Source: Pandoraea eparura | GTDB lineage: Bacteria; Pseudomonadota; Gammaproteobacteria; Burkholderiales; Burkholderiaceae | DNA: 64,000 nt | NCBI RefSeq assembly: GCF_902459725.1 | Contig: NZ_CABPSH010000001.1 | Span: forward strand, 744,001 to 808,000 | Direction of reading: 5' to 3' | In this document: positions 37,466 to 47,435 of the stretch, piece by piece | Numbering within the stretch: position 1 is the first letter of the stretch | Layout of the letters: every line of letters begins with the position of its first letter | Made by a program: the position numbers and the translations under genes | The notes under the pieces: model-generated | What the model was told of the DNA's origin: nothing | What the model saw: only the letters and a program-made list of their open reading frames with translations | The model's database searches: none

Positions 37466-39031
37466 ATGATTAAGCAAGCTCTCATTTCCGTCTCCGACAA
37501 GACCGGCATCGTCGACTTCGCCAAGTCGCTCGCTGCGCAGGGCGTGTCGATCCTCTCCACTGGCGGCACCGCCAAGTTGCTGGCTGACGCCGGCCTGAAG
37601 GTGACCGAAGTGGCCGACTACACCGGCTTCCCGGAAATGCTCGACGGGCGCGTGAAGACGCTGCATCCGAAGGTTCACGGCGGCATTCTGGCCCGTCGCG
37701 ATCTGCCCGAGCACATGGCTGCCCTCGCGCAGCACGACATCCCGACAATCGACCTGCTCGTGGTGAATCTGTACCCGTTCGTGCAGACCATCGCGCGCGA
37801 CGACTGCTCGCTCGAAGACGCCATCGAGAACATCGACATCGGCGGCCCGACGATGCTGCGCTCGGCCGCGAAGAACCATCGCGACGTCACCGTGATCGTC
37901 GATCCGGCCGACTACGCCGTGGTGCTCGACGAAATGAAGGCGAACGGCAACACGGTCGGCTACGCCACGAACTTCCGTCTGGCCACGAAGGTGTTCGCCC
38001 ATACCGCCCAGTACGACGGCGCGATCACGAACTACCTCACGAGCCTTGGCGAGTCGCTGCGTCACACCGAGCGCTCCGCCTACCCGGCCACGCTGAACCT
38101 CGCGTACACGAAGGTGCAGGACATGCGCTACGGCGAGAACCCGCATCAGAGCGCGGCGTTCTACCGCGACATCGTGACGCCGGAAGGCTCGCTGGCGAAC
38201 TATCGCCAGCTCCAGGGCAAGGAACTGTCGTACAACAACATTGCCGACGCCGATGCGGCGTGGGAATGCGTGAAGACGTTCGACGCACCCGCCTGCGTCA
38301 TCATCAAGCACGCCAATCCGTGCGGCGTGGCCGTGGCTGCCTCGCCGGCCGACGCCTACGCCAAGGCATTCCAGACCGATCCGACCTCGGCCTTCGGCGG
38401 CATCATCGCGTTCAACCGCGAAGTCGACGAAGCGGCCGCACAAGCGGTCGCCAAGCAGTTCGTGGAAGTGTTGCTCGCGCCGTCGTTCACCGAGGCTGCC
38501 AAGCAAGTCTTCGCCGCCAAGCAGAACGTGCGCGTGCTCGAAGTGCCGCTCGGCAACGGTGTGAACCAGTACGATTTCAAGCGCGTGGGCGGTGGCCTGC
38601 TGGTGCAGTCGCCGGATGCGAAGAACGTGGCCCCGCATGAACTGCGCGTGGTGACGAAGCGTCATCCGACGCCGAAGGAAATGGAAGACCTGCTCTTCGC
38701 CTGGCGCGTGGCCAAGTACGTCAAGTCGAACGCCATCGTGTTCTGCGCCGGCGGCATGACGCTGGGCGTGGGCGCCGGTCAGATGAGCCGTGTCGACTCG
38801 GCGCGCATCGCCAGCATCAAGGCCCAGAACGCCGGCCTGTCGCTGAGCGGCTCCGCCGTGGCCTCGGACGCCTTCTTCCCGTTCCGTGACGGGCTCGACG
38901 TGGTGGTCGACGCGGGCGCGACCTGCGTGATTCACCCGGGCGGCTCAATGCGCGACGATGAAGTCATCGCCGCGGCCGACGAACGCAACGTTGCCATGCT
39001 GATGACGGGCACTCGTCACTTCCGTCACTAA
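37466..39031 (+). CDS. purH: Bifunctional AICAR transformylase / IMP cyclohydrolase
   Basis: 521 residues (E. coli 529). Last two steps of purine synthesis, AICAR to FAICAR to IMP. N-terminal MGS-like cyclohydrolase domain ([23 protein letters not shown]) to about 195; C-terminal transformylase domain with KHANPCG and the final region [10 protein letters not shown]. Start at MIKQALIS; the ORF upstream is not conserved. Follows fis by 143 bases and ends in a strong terminator. Confidence 0.98.
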   Translation: MIKQALISVSDKTGIVDFAKSLAAQGVSILSTGGTAKLLADAGLKVTEVADYTGFPEMLDGRVKTLHPKVHGGILARRDLPEHMAALAQHDIPTIDLLVVNLYPFVQTIARDDCSLEDAIENIDIGGPTMLRSAAKNHRDVTVIVDPADYAVVLDEMKANGNTVGYATNFRLATKVFAHTAQYDGAITNYLTSLGESLRHTERSAYPATLNLAYTKVQDMRYGENPHQSAAFYRDIVTPEGSLANYRQLQGKELSYNNIADADAAWECVKTFDAPACVIIKHANPCGVAVAASPADAYAKAFQTDPTSAFGGIIAFNREVDEAAAQAVAKQFVEVLLAPSFTEAAKQVFAAKQNVRVLEVPLGNGVNQYDFKRVGGGLLVQSPDAKNVAPHELRVVTKRHPTPKEMEDLLFAWRVAKYVKSNAIVFCAGGMTLGVGAGQMSRVDSARIASIKAQNAGLSLSGSAVASDAFFPFRDGLDVVVDAGATCVIHPGGSMRDDEVIAAADERNVAMLMTGTRHFRH

Positions 39032-39078
39032 GCCCTCGCCACGATGACCCTCGCCGGGTCATCGACAGGCGACAGGAC

Positions 39079-39113
39079 AGGACACCCAGGATCGTTTCCG
39101 GGTGTCCTTTTTC
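39079..39113 (+). terminator. Intrinsic terminator of purH
   Basis: A perfect 9-bp stem, AGGACACCC (39079-39087) with GGGTGTCCT (39100-39108), followed by a T-run at 39108-39112. A textbook rho-independent terminator on the plus strand; it lies just before the 3' end of the convergent porin gene. Confidence 0.88.
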
Positions 39114-39125
39114 TTTGCGCCAGTC

Positions 39126-40181
39126 TCAGAAGTAGTGCGCGAGACCCACGGCCACACCGACTTGATTGCTGCCCGGCACAATGCTCGTGCCGTAGCCGGT
39201 CACCCCCAGATTGGAGCCGTTCTGATTGCGCGAGAAGCCGACTTCCGCGAACAGTTGCGTGCGCTTCGACAATAGGTACGCGGCGTTGGCGGCCAGCAGG
39301 TACGGGTGCTGATTGGCCGAGGTGATGTTGTTGTAGTAGATCGCTCCCGAGAGGATCACCTCGGTCACCGGCCGGTACTGCAAGCCGGCGAAGTAGAGTT
39401 CATTACGGCCTGCGGCGCCGGGCACATCGCTCAGATACCACCGGTATCCGACGAACGGCTTGAAATTGCCGATGGCGTAGCTTGCCCCCGCCGCCACGCG
39501 CTGCGTGGTATTGCCTTGCGTCGCGACGGACGTGCCGCGTTGCTGGTCGTACACGAGCGAGACATTGAGCGGACCGTTACCGTACCCGACCGACACGCTG
39601 TACTCCTTGCCCACGCGCCACTGCCCCGGCACCTGCGCGCCGTTGGCGATGGTGGCGTCGTAGCCCGTCGAGAACAGGCCAGCGACCTTGAGGCCGTTGA
39701 AGTTGCCGGCGTACTTGATCGAGTTGTCGGCCTTGCCGACGAACTGGGCGTCGAGCCCCGGCAGCGAATAACTGTAGTACGAGAGCGGATCGAGTTCGAG
39801 GAACGCATCGTAGATCAGGTTCTTCTGGCGCCCCATCGTCAGTGCGCCCCACGGGTTCTGCAAGCCGACGTAGGCCTGACGACCGAACATCCGCCCCCCC
39901 TGCTGAAGCTGTCCCGAATCGAGATTGAAGCCCGCCTCGAGCTGCATGATCGCCTTGAGGCCGCCGCCAAGATCTTCCGATCCTTTGAAGCCGAACCGGT
40001 TGGCCACCTGAGACCCGTTATTCACACGAAAGAGCGACTGCTTGCTGCCGTTCGCGCCGGTGCCTGCGTTGCTGAGGTATTCCAGACTGTTGTCCAGCAT
40101 GCCGTAGATTTGCAGCCCATCCGCTTTGGCGCAGCCCGCCCCAAGCGTCAACGCCATTGCCAACCAGACCTTGTGTTTCAT
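39126..40181 (-). CDS. Gram-negative porin
   Basis: 351 residues. Signal peptide MKHKVWLAMALTLGAGCAKA with cleavage near residue 20; the mature protein opens with the DGLQIYGMLDNSLEYL strand and ends in the canonical C-terminal aromatic VGLAHYF for BAM recognition. General diffusion porin of the betaproteobacterial OmpC/Omp32 type; solute preference is unknown. It begins only 43 bases after the xdhC stop on the same strand, so it may be partly cotranscribed with the Mo-hydroxylase genes. An AGGGG box precedes the ATG. Confidence 0.93.
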   Translation of the reverse strand: MKHKVWLAMALTLGAGCAKADGLQIYGMLDNSLEYLSNAGTGANGSKQSLFRVNNGSQVANRFGFKGSEDLGGGLKAIMQLEAGFNLDSGQLQQGGRMFGRQAYVGLQNPWGALTMGRQKNLIYDAFLELDPLSYYSYSLPGLDAQFVGKADNSIKYAGNFNGLKVAGLFSTGYDATIANGAQVPGQWRVGKEYSVSVGYGNGPLNVSLVYDQQRGTSVATQGNTTQRVAAGASYAIGNFKPFVGYRWYLSDVPGAAGRNELYFAGLQYRPVTEVILSGAIYYNNITSANQHPYLLAANAAYLLSKRTQLFAEVGFSRNQNGSNLGVTGYGTSIVPGSNQVGVAVGLAHYF

Positions 40182-40195
40182 GACATCCCCTGTTT

Positions 40196-40201
40196 TTTAT
40201 A
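40196..40201 (-). promoter_or_regulatory. Candidate -10 box before the porin
   Basis: Minus-strand TATAAA at 40196-40201, only 15-20 bases before the porin start codon, would give a very short leader. No clear -35 is seen. Tentative. Confidence 0.25.
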
Positions 40202-40224
40202 TCGGATTACAAACCATTGATGCA

Positions 40225-41235
40225 TCATGCCGTTCGCGCCCGGCATTCCCTCGTGCCCTGCAAGTGACTGACTGAAATGGCACTTGAAACGCCATTGCGC
40301 AGCGCCGTGATCTCCGCCAGAATCGCCAGCGCAATCTCCGGCGGCGTGCGCGCCCCCAGCGGCAAGCCGACCGGCCCGTGCAAGCGGGCGATCTGCGCCG
40401 CGCTCAGATCGAACATCGCCAAACGCTCGCGACGCGACGCCTGATTACGGTGCGAGCCGATGGCACCGACATAGAACGCCTCGGACTTGAGCGCTTCGAG
40501 CAATGCCATGTCGTCGAGCTTCGGGTCGTGCGTGAGCGCCACAATCGCCGTATTGCCATCGGGACGCAGACGCACGATCAAGTCGTCCGGCATCTCTCGC
40601 GCGTGGGTGACATGGACGCTGCGCGGGGTGTCGCGTGTCACCTCGTGGATCTCGCGGGGATCGCATATCACGACCTGATACCCCAGCGGCAGCGCCATCG
40701 TCACGAGATGCTGCGTCAGTTGCCCGTCGCCGATCACGATGATTCGCCAGCGCGGGCCGAACGGTACCGTCAGGCGCATCGGCGTATAGCCGAACGCGGC
40801 CGGTTCCGTCACACGGCGAATACGTGCCAGCCCGGTGCGCAAATCGAGTTCGCGCACCCCGAGCCGACCGTGGCCGATGGCCTCGCGCATGGCGTCGAGC
40901 CCACTGCTCGGGGTCACACGCTCGATGACCAATTCGAGCGTGCCGCCACACGGCAAGCCGAAGCGGTGTGCCTCATCGGCGGTGACGCCATACGTCTGCA
41001 CATGCGGTCGCAAGCCCGGCCGAAAACCGCCCGCCACCTTGGCGAGCAGATCGTCCTCGATGCAGCCGCCCGAGACCGACCCGGCAATGCGCCCGCACGC
41101 GGCGAGCGCCATCATCGCGCCGACGGGACGCGGCGCCGAGCCCCACGTCCGTGCGACGGTCGCGAGCAGCACGTCGTCGCCCCGGGCCTGCCAGCGCGCC
41201 ACGGCGTCCAGCACATCGGCGTCGACCCCGTCCAT
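40225..41235 (-). CDS. xdhC: XdhC/CoxI-family Mo-enzyme maturation protein
   Basis: 336 residues. Binds and delivers sulfurated molybdenum cofactor to xanthine dehydrogenase-type enzymes in the cytoplasm. N-terminal XdhC_CoxI part with VARTWGSAPRPVGA and GSVSGGCIEDDL, C-terminal Rossmann-like XdhC_C domain beginning near RWRIIVIGDGQLTQ. Its ATG overlaps the stop of the large subunit by one base (TGATG), so it certainly serves that enzyme. Confidence 0.94.
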   Translation of the reverse strand: MDGVDADVLDAVARWQARGDDVLLATVARTWGSAPRPVGAMMALAACGRIAGSVSGGCIEDDLLAKVAGGFRPGLRPHVQTYGVTADEAHRFGLPCGGTLELVIERVTPSSGLDAMREAIGHGRLGVRELDLRTGLARIRRVTEPAAFGYTPMRLTVPFGPRWRIIVIGDGQLTQHLVTMALPLGYQVVICDPREIHEVTRDTPRSVHVTHAREMPDDLIVRLRPDGNTAIVALTHDPKLDDMALLEALKSEAFYVGAIGSHRNQASRRERLAMFDLSAAQIARLHGPVGLPLGARTPPEIALAILAEITALRNGVSSAISVSHLQGTRECRARTA

Positions 41236-43544
41236 CAGGCGTGCCCCTTGCCCGCTACCGCCGCCTCATGCCCATCAAGGGTCAGCGCGCGGGCATCGGC
41301 CACGGTCTGCGGCAACGGCATCGAACGCGCACGCACGCCGGTGGCGCGCCGGATTGCTTGCGCCACGGCCGGGGCCACCGGCGGCAGCGACACTTCGCCA
41401 CAACCTTGCGGCGGACGGTCGCTGGGCACGATCACGGTCTCGATGGTCGGCATCTCGACGAGATACAGGAGCGGGTAATCGCCGAAGTTGCTCTGCGCTA
41501 CGCCGCCCTCCGCGAAGGTAATCTGGCTCTTGAACGTGTTGGTCAGCGCAAAGCCGATGCCGCCTTCGAGGTTGGCGCGGATCAGGTTTGGGTTGATCGC
41601 ACGGCCGCAATCGACGCCGCACACCACGCGCTCGATCTTGAAGCGGTCGTTCACAACACGCAGCTCGACGGCGATCGCGACATAGGTCGAGAAGGCCGCA
41701 CCGCGCCCCGTATAGGTGCAGTAGCCGAAGCCGCGATGCACACCGGGTCTGGCCTTCGTGTGCCAACCGGCCGACGCCGCCGTCGTCTCGATCACCCGCG
41801 TTGCCAGCGCATCGTGTTTGAGCAGTCGCTTGCGATACTCGACAGGATCGGCGCCCGCCGCATCGGCCAACTCGTCGATAAAGCTCTCAAGAAAGAACAC
41901 GCTTGATGTGGAGCCGACCGAGCGCAGGAAGCTCACGGGAATGTTCGGCTGCGGCACGTCGATGCCTTCGACGCGCAGATTCGGCACGGCGTACGCGAGG
42001 TCGTAGAGCCCGTCGAGCATGGTCTCGTCGTAACCGGCCTTCTCGTAGTGATCCTTCTTGATGACGTTGTAGAGCGACTGCCCGGCCACACGCACATGCA
42101 GCGCCGTGGGCAGGCCGTCATGTCCCAGCACCGCCTGGAAGCGTCCAGAAGCACAGGGGCGGTAAAAGCCGTGTCGCAGGTCGTCTTCGCGCGAGCGAAT
42201 CACCTTCACGGGACGCCCAATCGCCGCCGACGCCACCGCCGCATGGATCACGAAATCGGGCACGTATTTGCGTCCGAAACTGCCGCCGAGGAAGGTCGTG
42301 TGCAAGATGACCTTCTCCGGTGGCAACTTGAAGATGCCCCCGAGCGCCCAGCGAACTTTGTCCTGCCCCTGGATCGGCCCCCAGACCTCGATCTCGCCTT
42401 TGTCCTTGCGCACGTGCACGGTGGCGTTCACCGGCTCCATCGTCGCGTGGACGATGTACGGCGTGTGATAGTCCGCCGTCACGACCTTGCCGCCGGCCGT
42501 ACCTGCGGCACCGGCAGCGATGAGCCCCGGGGCGTCGCCGATGTCGGTCGCAATGCCCGCCTTCCCATCGACGAGCGCGGCACGGCGCTGCGCAAATATC
42601 GTCTCGCTGTCCCTCGCCGCCCCGGTTTTCCATTCGACGTCGAGCGCGTCGCACGCCTGCTTTGCCCGCCAGTAGTCGTCTGCCACGACGATGATGGCGT
42701 CCTTTGCCTGGACGACATCGTGCACACCCTTGCGCGCCTTGACCTCGTCGCGATTGCGCACCGACAGCGGGACACCCCCCGTGGTCGGCGCCATGCGCAC
42801 GGCGCCGACGAGCATGTCCGGCACCTTCACATCGATGCCGAAGACGGCCGATCCATCGACCTTCGATGGCGTATCGAGACGCAACACCGGCTTCCCGATC
42901 AGCGCATGGGCAGCTTCGTTCTTCAGTCGCGGATGCGAATTCAGCGGCACCTTTGCCGCCTCGGCAGCCAGCTCACCGTACCCGAGCGAGCGCCCCGATT
43001 GCGGATGGATGACGCGACCCTCGCGCGTCACGCAGTTGGTCGTGCGAACGCCCAACCGATGTGCGGCCACCGCGACCAGCGCTTCGCGCGCCTGCGCCCC
43101 GGCGATGCGCAGTCGCTCGTAGAACAACGTGACCGACATCGAGGCGCCCACGAACTGCTGCAACGCCTCGTTGGCTGCCGCCGTCCGATAAGCATCGCGC
43201 GCAGTCACGAATTCGACGCGCACGCGGCGCCAATCGGCGTCGAGCTCGTCGGCGAGTACCTGCGGCAGCCCCGTGTAGACCCCCTGCCCGACTTCGCATT
43301 GCGAGAGTCCGAGCACGGTCGTGCCGTCGGCGTCGATGCGGATCCAGTCATTGATTTCGATGAGGTTCTCGCCCGCCGCACGCGCTTCGGGGCTGGCCAC
43401 CCACGACGCCGAAATCGGAATCAGCAGACTGCCCGCCGCCAGCGACATCCCTTTGAGCCAGTGACGACGGGACAGTGAGGCGGGGAGATCGGAAGCGGCC
43501 TCGTTGACGGCGGCCAGGGTGCGCTCAGCGTTTTGCAGCGGCAT
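41235..43544 (-). CDS. Molybdopterin-binding large subunit, IorB/aldehyde-oxidase type, Tat-exported
   Basis: 769 residues. Molybdenum hydroxylase with the isoquinoline-1-oxidoreductase beta architecture. A twin-arginine signal SRRHWLKG (Arg26-Arg27) plus a hydrophobic stretch to ~50 predicts export of the folded holoenzyme to the periplasm. The conserved active-site glutamate is Glu717 in PQGCGEVSLPP. Substrate not assignable: aldehydes or N-heterocycles. Overlaps the Fe-S subunit by 20 bases, with no separate FAD subunit, fitting a membrane/periplasmic two-subunit enzyme that passes electrons to a cytochrome. Confidence 0.9.
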   Translation of the reverse strand: MPLQNAERTLAAVNEAASDLPASLSRRHWLKGMSLAAGSLLIPISASWVASPEARAAGENLIEINDWIRIDADGTTVLGLSQCEVGQGVYTGLPQVLADELDADWRRVRVEFVTARDAYRTAAANEALQQFVGASMSVTLFYERLRIAGAQAREALVAVAAHRLGVRTTNCVTREGRVIHPQSGRSLGYGELAAEAAKVPLNSHPRLKNEAAHALIGKPVLRLDTPSKVDGSAVFGIDVKVPDMLVGAVRMAPTTGGVPLSVRNRDEVKARKGVHDVVQAKDAIIVVADDYWRAKQACDALDVEWKTGAARDSETIFAQRRAALVDGKAGIATDIGDAPGLIAAGAAGTAGGKVVTADYHTPYIVHATMEPVNATVHVRKDKGEIEVWGPIQGQDKVRWALGGIFKLPPEKVILHTTFLGGSFGRKYVPDFVIHAAVASAAIGRPVKVIRSREDDLRHGFYRPCASGRFQAVLGHDGLPTALHVRVAGQSLYNVIKKDHYEKAGYDETMLDGLYDLAYAVPNLRVEGIDVPQPNIPVSFLRSVGSTSSVFFLESFIDELADAAGADPVEYRKRLLKHDALATRVIETTAASAGWHTKARPGVHRGFGYCTYTGRGAAFSTYVAIAVELRVVNDRFKIERVVCGVDCGRAINPNLIRANLEGGIGFALTNTFKSQITFAEGGVAQSNFGDYPLLYLVEMPTIETVIVPSDRPPQGCGEVSLPPVAPAVAQAIRRATGVRARSMPLPQTVADARALTLDGHEAAVAGKGHA

Positions 43545-43968
43545 GGATCGCCTCCCGGATACGGTGATAGGTCGCGCAACGACAGAGGTTGGTCATCGCC
43601 TCGTCGATCTGGGCATCGGTCGGATGTGGATGCTTGTCTAGCAGCGCCGCGGCCGCCATCACCATGCCGGACTGGCAGTAGCCGCACTGCGGCACATCCT
43701 TGGCGATCCAGGCCTGCTGAATGGGATGCGAGCGCGTCGGCGACAAGGCCTCGATGGTCGTGATGCGCTTGCCCGCCACGCTCGAGACGGGTAACACGCA
43801 GGTGCGCGTGGCCACGCCCTCGAGGTGCACCGTGCAAGCGCCGCACGCGCCAATGCCGCAGCCGTATTTGGTTCCGGTCAGCCCCGCGGCATCGCGGATG
43901 ACCCACAGCAAAGGCGTGTCGCCATCGCCGTCGAAGACGAAGGGCCGCCCGTTGAGTTGGAATTCCAT
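43525..43968 (-). CDS. [2Fe-2S] small subunit (IorA type)
   Basis: 147 residues. All eight cluster cysteines are present: Cys37, Cys42, Cys45, Cys57 for the plant-ferredoxin-type cluster, and Cys95, Cys98, Cys129, Cys131 for the four-helix-bundle cluster. Carries electrons from the Mo centre of the large subunit. No signal peptide of its own; it probably rides out with the Tat-borne partner. Good GGGAGAG ribosome binding site at the ATG. First gene of the three-gene hydroxylase operon. Confidence 0.94.
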   Translation of the reverse strand: MEFQLNGRPFVFDGDGDTPLLWVIRDAAGLTGTKYGCGIGACGACTVHLEGVATRTCVLPVSSVAGKRITTIEALSPTRSHPIQQAWIAKDVPQCGYCQSGMVMAAAALLDKHPHPTDAQIDEAMTNLCRCATYHRIREAIHAAAKR

Positions 43969-44139
43969 TGACTCTCCCGTTGTGACTGCCGTCTGCCCCG
44001 GCGCGCGTCACGGCGCACCGGCAGAGGGTGAGTGAATTCTCACAACGAGAAAATTGGCGAACAACGGCCGCGCGGCCCGAAAAGGATGCCGTTCGTCCAG
44101 AGACGGGAAAACCCTCACGAGCGCGGCATCGCGCTCGCC

Positions 44140-45081
44140 CTAGTTGCCCAGCGCGCAGCTTCTAAGGTATTCGCGCGGCGGCAGGCCGTAGCAGCGTCGA
44201 AAGGCGCGGGTGAACGCCTTCTCCGACGCGTAGCCGACGGCATCGGCCACGTCGGCGATCCGCACGCCTGTACCCGCCAGTCGCTCGGCGGCCAGGTACA
44301 TGCGGTGTGTGGTGAGATACGACATGGGCGATTCGCCCACGAGGTCGCGAAAGCGCAGGCAAAACTTCGAGCGCGACATGCCGGCAATATCCGCCAGTTG
44401 CTCGACCGTCCACGACCGCTGGGGGGTGTCGTGCATCGAGGCAATGGCGCGCCCCAGTTGGGGATCGCTCATGCCGCGCAGCCAATGCGTCGTCGCCCCG
44501 CCGGCAGCGCCGAGATACGCGCGCAGGATCTGTATAAACAGGACATCGGCCAAACGCGCAACGGCCACGCGCCATCCCGCGCCACGTTGCATCGACTCTT
44601 CGATGAAGCCAGCAAGGGTCGTGGTGAGCCGCGCGGGGACGGCCGGATCGCCGGCACGGATATGAATCACCGGCGGGAGCGATGCGAGCAACGGGTTGCG
44701 CAAACGCTCACGGAACATCACCACCCCGGTGTAGAGATCGCTCACAGGCCCCGCACCGCCCGCGCGAAACGCGAGTGGCGTGTCGAGCCGGGGCTCGATG
44801 CCCTGGGCGGACATCAGTTGCTCGAAAACGACCGGCGGCTCATCCAGCGACGAGCACATCACATGTTCGTGCCCATGCGGCAACAGCACGCAGTCGCCCG
44901 GCTCCACGCGCACCGGCGCCATGCCGGCCACGACGAGATAGAACGGCTCGCCCGTCGCCGTGCGAAACGGCGCACCGTCCAGCGCGGGCTTGCGCAGCGA
45001 CCAGGGCGCACCGAACGTGAAGCGGCCTGTCACGACCGCATCCGCTCGCAAATCGTTGAGAACGTCGCTCAGCGGGTCCAT
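44140..45081 (-). CDS. AraC-family transcriptional regulator with cupin sensor
   Basis: 313 residues. An N-terminal cupin-type sensor domain (Cupin_6-like; PGDCVLLPHGHEHVM near 60-75) and a C-terminal pair of AraC helix-turn-helices from about 210 (VEQLADIAGMSRSKFCLRF, then IADVADAVGYASEKAFTRAFRR). It sits 171 bases upstream of the hydroxylase operon, same strand, so it is the prime candidate for its regulator. Effector unknown. Confidence 0.92.
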   Translation of the reverse strand: MDPLSDVLNDLRADAVVTGRFTFGAPWSLRKPALDGAPFRTATGEPFYLVVAGMAPVRVEPGDCVLLPHGHEHVMCSSLDEPPVVFEQLMSAQGIEPRLDTPLAFRAGGAGPVSDLYTGVVMFRERLRNPLLASLPPVIHIRAGDPAVPARLTTTLAGFIEESMQRGAGWRVAVARLADVLFIQILRAYLGAAGGATTHWLRGMSDPQLGRAIASMHDTPQRSWTVEQLADIAGMSRSKFCLRFRDLVGESPMSYLTTHRMYLAAERLAGTGVRIADVADAVGYASEKAFTRAFRRCYGLPPREYLRSCALGN

Positions 45082-45311
45082 GCCACCCCGCCTTGCATGA
45101 CGCGAAGGTTAATGCGTTTCATGGGTGGAACTTCGATTTATCTGTGGATAAATGGAAGTATGCCGTTTCGCTGACTGGAAAAGAATCGGGATCGGCCTAG
45201 GGAAAATACGAGGGCGACGGGGAGGCGCGCATCGGGGCGCGGCATCAGGCGAGCCGGATGGGAAGGGGGGGAGATCGGCCTGTGGGCGTCTGCACGGCAC
45301 AGGCCAGGGGG

Positions 45312-45920
45312 TCACCGTCGCGAAAGTGTCGTCAGGAAGAGGTGGGCGGGGCTTGCGTCGGCCCGCAGTTCACAGACATCGCCACCGTCGACGCGAAGCG
45401 CATGTCCCTCGGGCACGCTCACGGTCTGGCCGTCCGCGAAGGTCGCCCGCACCTGCCCTTGCGCACAGTAAAGGAAGGCGACGGCGTCGGCGTCCGTTGG
45501 CAGCGACCACGTCACGGCGTCGCCATCGAGCCGATGCTGCGCCAGCGTGTGCTGCCATGCGGCGCGGCGCGTCATGACATTGAAGTCGTCGATGGGCACG
45601 CCGGCCGTCTCAAGCGTCGGCGTACTGGTCACGGCCAACTCGCCGCCGAAGGCGTACGGGGGTGTGCGTGTGGAGAGCGTAACGCCCGGGCGGCCTTCGA
45701 CATCGAGCGCGAGCGTGCCGCCCCGCACGATGGCCAGCGATCGATCGATGCCTGGGAACACGGAGAACGGCCCCGGGCTTGCGACCGTGGCCGTGCTGAT
45801 GCGCCAATCGAAGCCGTCTTCACCGGAACATCGGGCCACCGCCAATTCGGTCGTCACGCCCAAACCGTTCTTCCACGGCATCTTTTGAAAGTCGGCCGGG
45901 CCGAGCACTTGCAGTTTCAT
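45312..45920 (-). CDS. HutD-family cupin protein
   Basis: 202 residues. HutD/DUF886 family (bicupin fold); members are often found with histidine-utilisation genes and are thought to regulate or buffer that pathway, but no hut genes are visible here. Start at MKLQVLGP; a longer ORF would run into proA. Two Cys lie in the last third (CAQG, CELR). It follows proA by 37 bases on the same strand, so cotranscription is likely. Function in this setting unknown. Confidence 0.82.
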   Translation of the reverse strand: MKLQVLGPADFQKMPWKNGLGVTTELAVARCSGEDGFDWRISTATVASPGPFSVFPGIDRSLAIVRGGTLALDVEGRPGVTLSTRTPPYAFGGELAVTSTPTLETAGVPIDDFNVMTRRAAWQHTLAQHRLDGDAVTWSLPTDADAVAFLYCAQGQVRATFADGQTVSVPEGHALRVDGGDVCELRADASPAHLFLTTLSRR

Positions 45921-45957
45921 ACGACGTCTCTGACGAACTGGCGGCTTAACCAGCGGC

Positions 45958-47226
45958 TTATTGGCGGACTTCGCCGTGTCCGAACACGACATACTTCAGA
46001 CTCGTCAGGCCCTCGAGACCTACCGGCCCGCGGGCGTGCAGCTTGTCGTTCGAGATGCCGATCTCGGCGCCCAGACCGAACTCGAAGCCATCGGCGAAAC
46101 GCGTGCTCGCGTTGATCATCACGCTGGCGGAATCGACTTCGCGAAGGAATTGCATCGCGGCGGTGTAATCCTCGGTCACGATGGCGTCGGTGTGATGCGA
46201 GCCGTAGCGATTGATGTGCGCGATGGCCGGCGACAGGCCGTCGACGATCTTGATCGCCAGCACTGGCGCCAGATACTCCGTCGACCAGTCTTCCTCGGTC
46301 GCCGACACGATGTCGGCCACTCCGGCGGCGTCGAGCGCCGCGCGGGTGCGTTCGCAACCCCTCAACTCGACCTGCTTGCCCTGGAACATGCGCGCGATGG
46401 CGGGCAATTGGTCGATGGCCTGCTGGTCGACGAGCAAGGTTTCCATCGTGTTGCAGGTGCCATAGCGGTGCGTCTTGGCGTTCTCGCAAATCGCCAGCGC
46501 CTTCACCGGATCGGCGCGACCGTCGACGTAGACGTGGCAAATGCCGTCGAGGTGCTTGATCATCGGTACGCGCGCGTCCTGCATCAGGCGCGCGATCAGG
46601 CTCTTGCCGCCGCGCGGCACGATCACGTCGACATAGTCGGTCATCGTGATGAGTTCGCCGACCGCGGCACGATCAGGCGTGCTCACGACTTGCACGGCGT
46701 CGCCGGGCAACCCACTTGCCGCCAGCGCCTGGGCAATCAGGGCCGCCAGCGCCGTGTTGCTCTCGATGGCTTCGGAGCCGCCGCGCAGAATGGTCGCGTT
46801 GCCCGACTTCAGGCAAAGCGCGGCCGCGTCGATGGTCACGTTGGGACGCGATTCGTAAATGATGCCGATCACCCCTAGCGGCACGCGCATCTGACCGACC
46901 TGAATACCGCTCGGCTGCACGCGCACGTTGCCGATCTCGCCGATGGGGTCCGACAGGCCCGCGATCTGGCGCAGACCTTCGATCATCGTGCGCAGCGCCT
47001 TGTCGGACAACGTGAGACGGTCGATGAACGCCGCGTCCTGACCGTTGGCCCGGGCCCGCTCGAGATCGCGGCGGTTCACGTCCTGCAACATCGCGCCATC
47101 GCGCTCGATGGCATCGGCAATCGCGAGCAGCGCGCGATTCTTGGCGGCGGTGTCGGCACGCGCCATGGCGCGCGACGCCTCACGGGCGCGCTGGCCCAAC
47201 GATTGCATGTAGGCTTTGATATCCAT
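45958..47226 (-). CDS. proA: Gamma-glutamyl phosphate reductase
   Basis: 422 residues (E. coli 417). Second step of proline biosynthesis: NADPH-dependent reduction of gamma-glutamyl phosphate to glutamate semialdehyde. Catalytic Cys258 in [17 protein letters not shown]-like fold with [16 protein letters not shown]. proB is not in the window. The 209-base gap upstream probably holds its promoter. Confidence 0.97.
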   Translation of the reverse strand: MDIKAYMQSLGQRAREASRAMARADTAAKNRALLAIADAIERDGAMLQDVNRRDLERARANGQDAAFIDRLTLSDKALRTMIEGLRQIAGLSDPIGEIGNVRVQPSGIQVGQMRVPLGVIGIIYESRPNVTIDAAALCLKSGNATILRGGSEAIESNTALAALIAQALAASGLPGDAVQVVSTPDRAAVGELITMTDYVDVIVPRGGKSLIARLMQDARVPMIKHLDGICHVYVDGRADPVKALAICENAKTHRYGTCNTMETLLVDQQAIDQLPAIARMFQGKQVELRGCERTRAALDAAGVADIVSATEEDWSTEYLAPVLAIKIVDGLSPAIAHINRYGSHHTDAIVTEDYTAAMQFLREVDSASVMINASTRFADGFEFGLGAEIGISNDKLHARGPVGLEGLTSLKYVVFGHGEVRQ

Positions 47227-47380
47227 ATCGTCTGTTTCGCAGTTCTCTTGGCGACGCTGTCGTCAGTGCATTCGGTTGGCTTTCGGTGCAGGCCGCGGTC
47301 GCGGAAATCGGACAGCGCTGCACGATATGTCGCCGGTCATGCGCCAGATTGTCCGTCAATTGTGGGAACCTTGCTGGCGC

Positions 47381-47401
47381 GGCTCCCGTGTCTCGGGAGC
47401 C
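47381..47401 (-). terminator. Hairpin after holA
   Basis: GGCTCCCG (47381-47388) and CGGGAGCC (47394-47401), an exact 8-bp stem with a 5-base loop, 35 bases past the holA stop. No U-tract follows on the minus strand, so terminator function is uncertain. Confidence 0.35.
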
Positions 47402-47435
47402 AGTCTCCGGCGTTCGGCAGGGATTTGGGCGCGGT

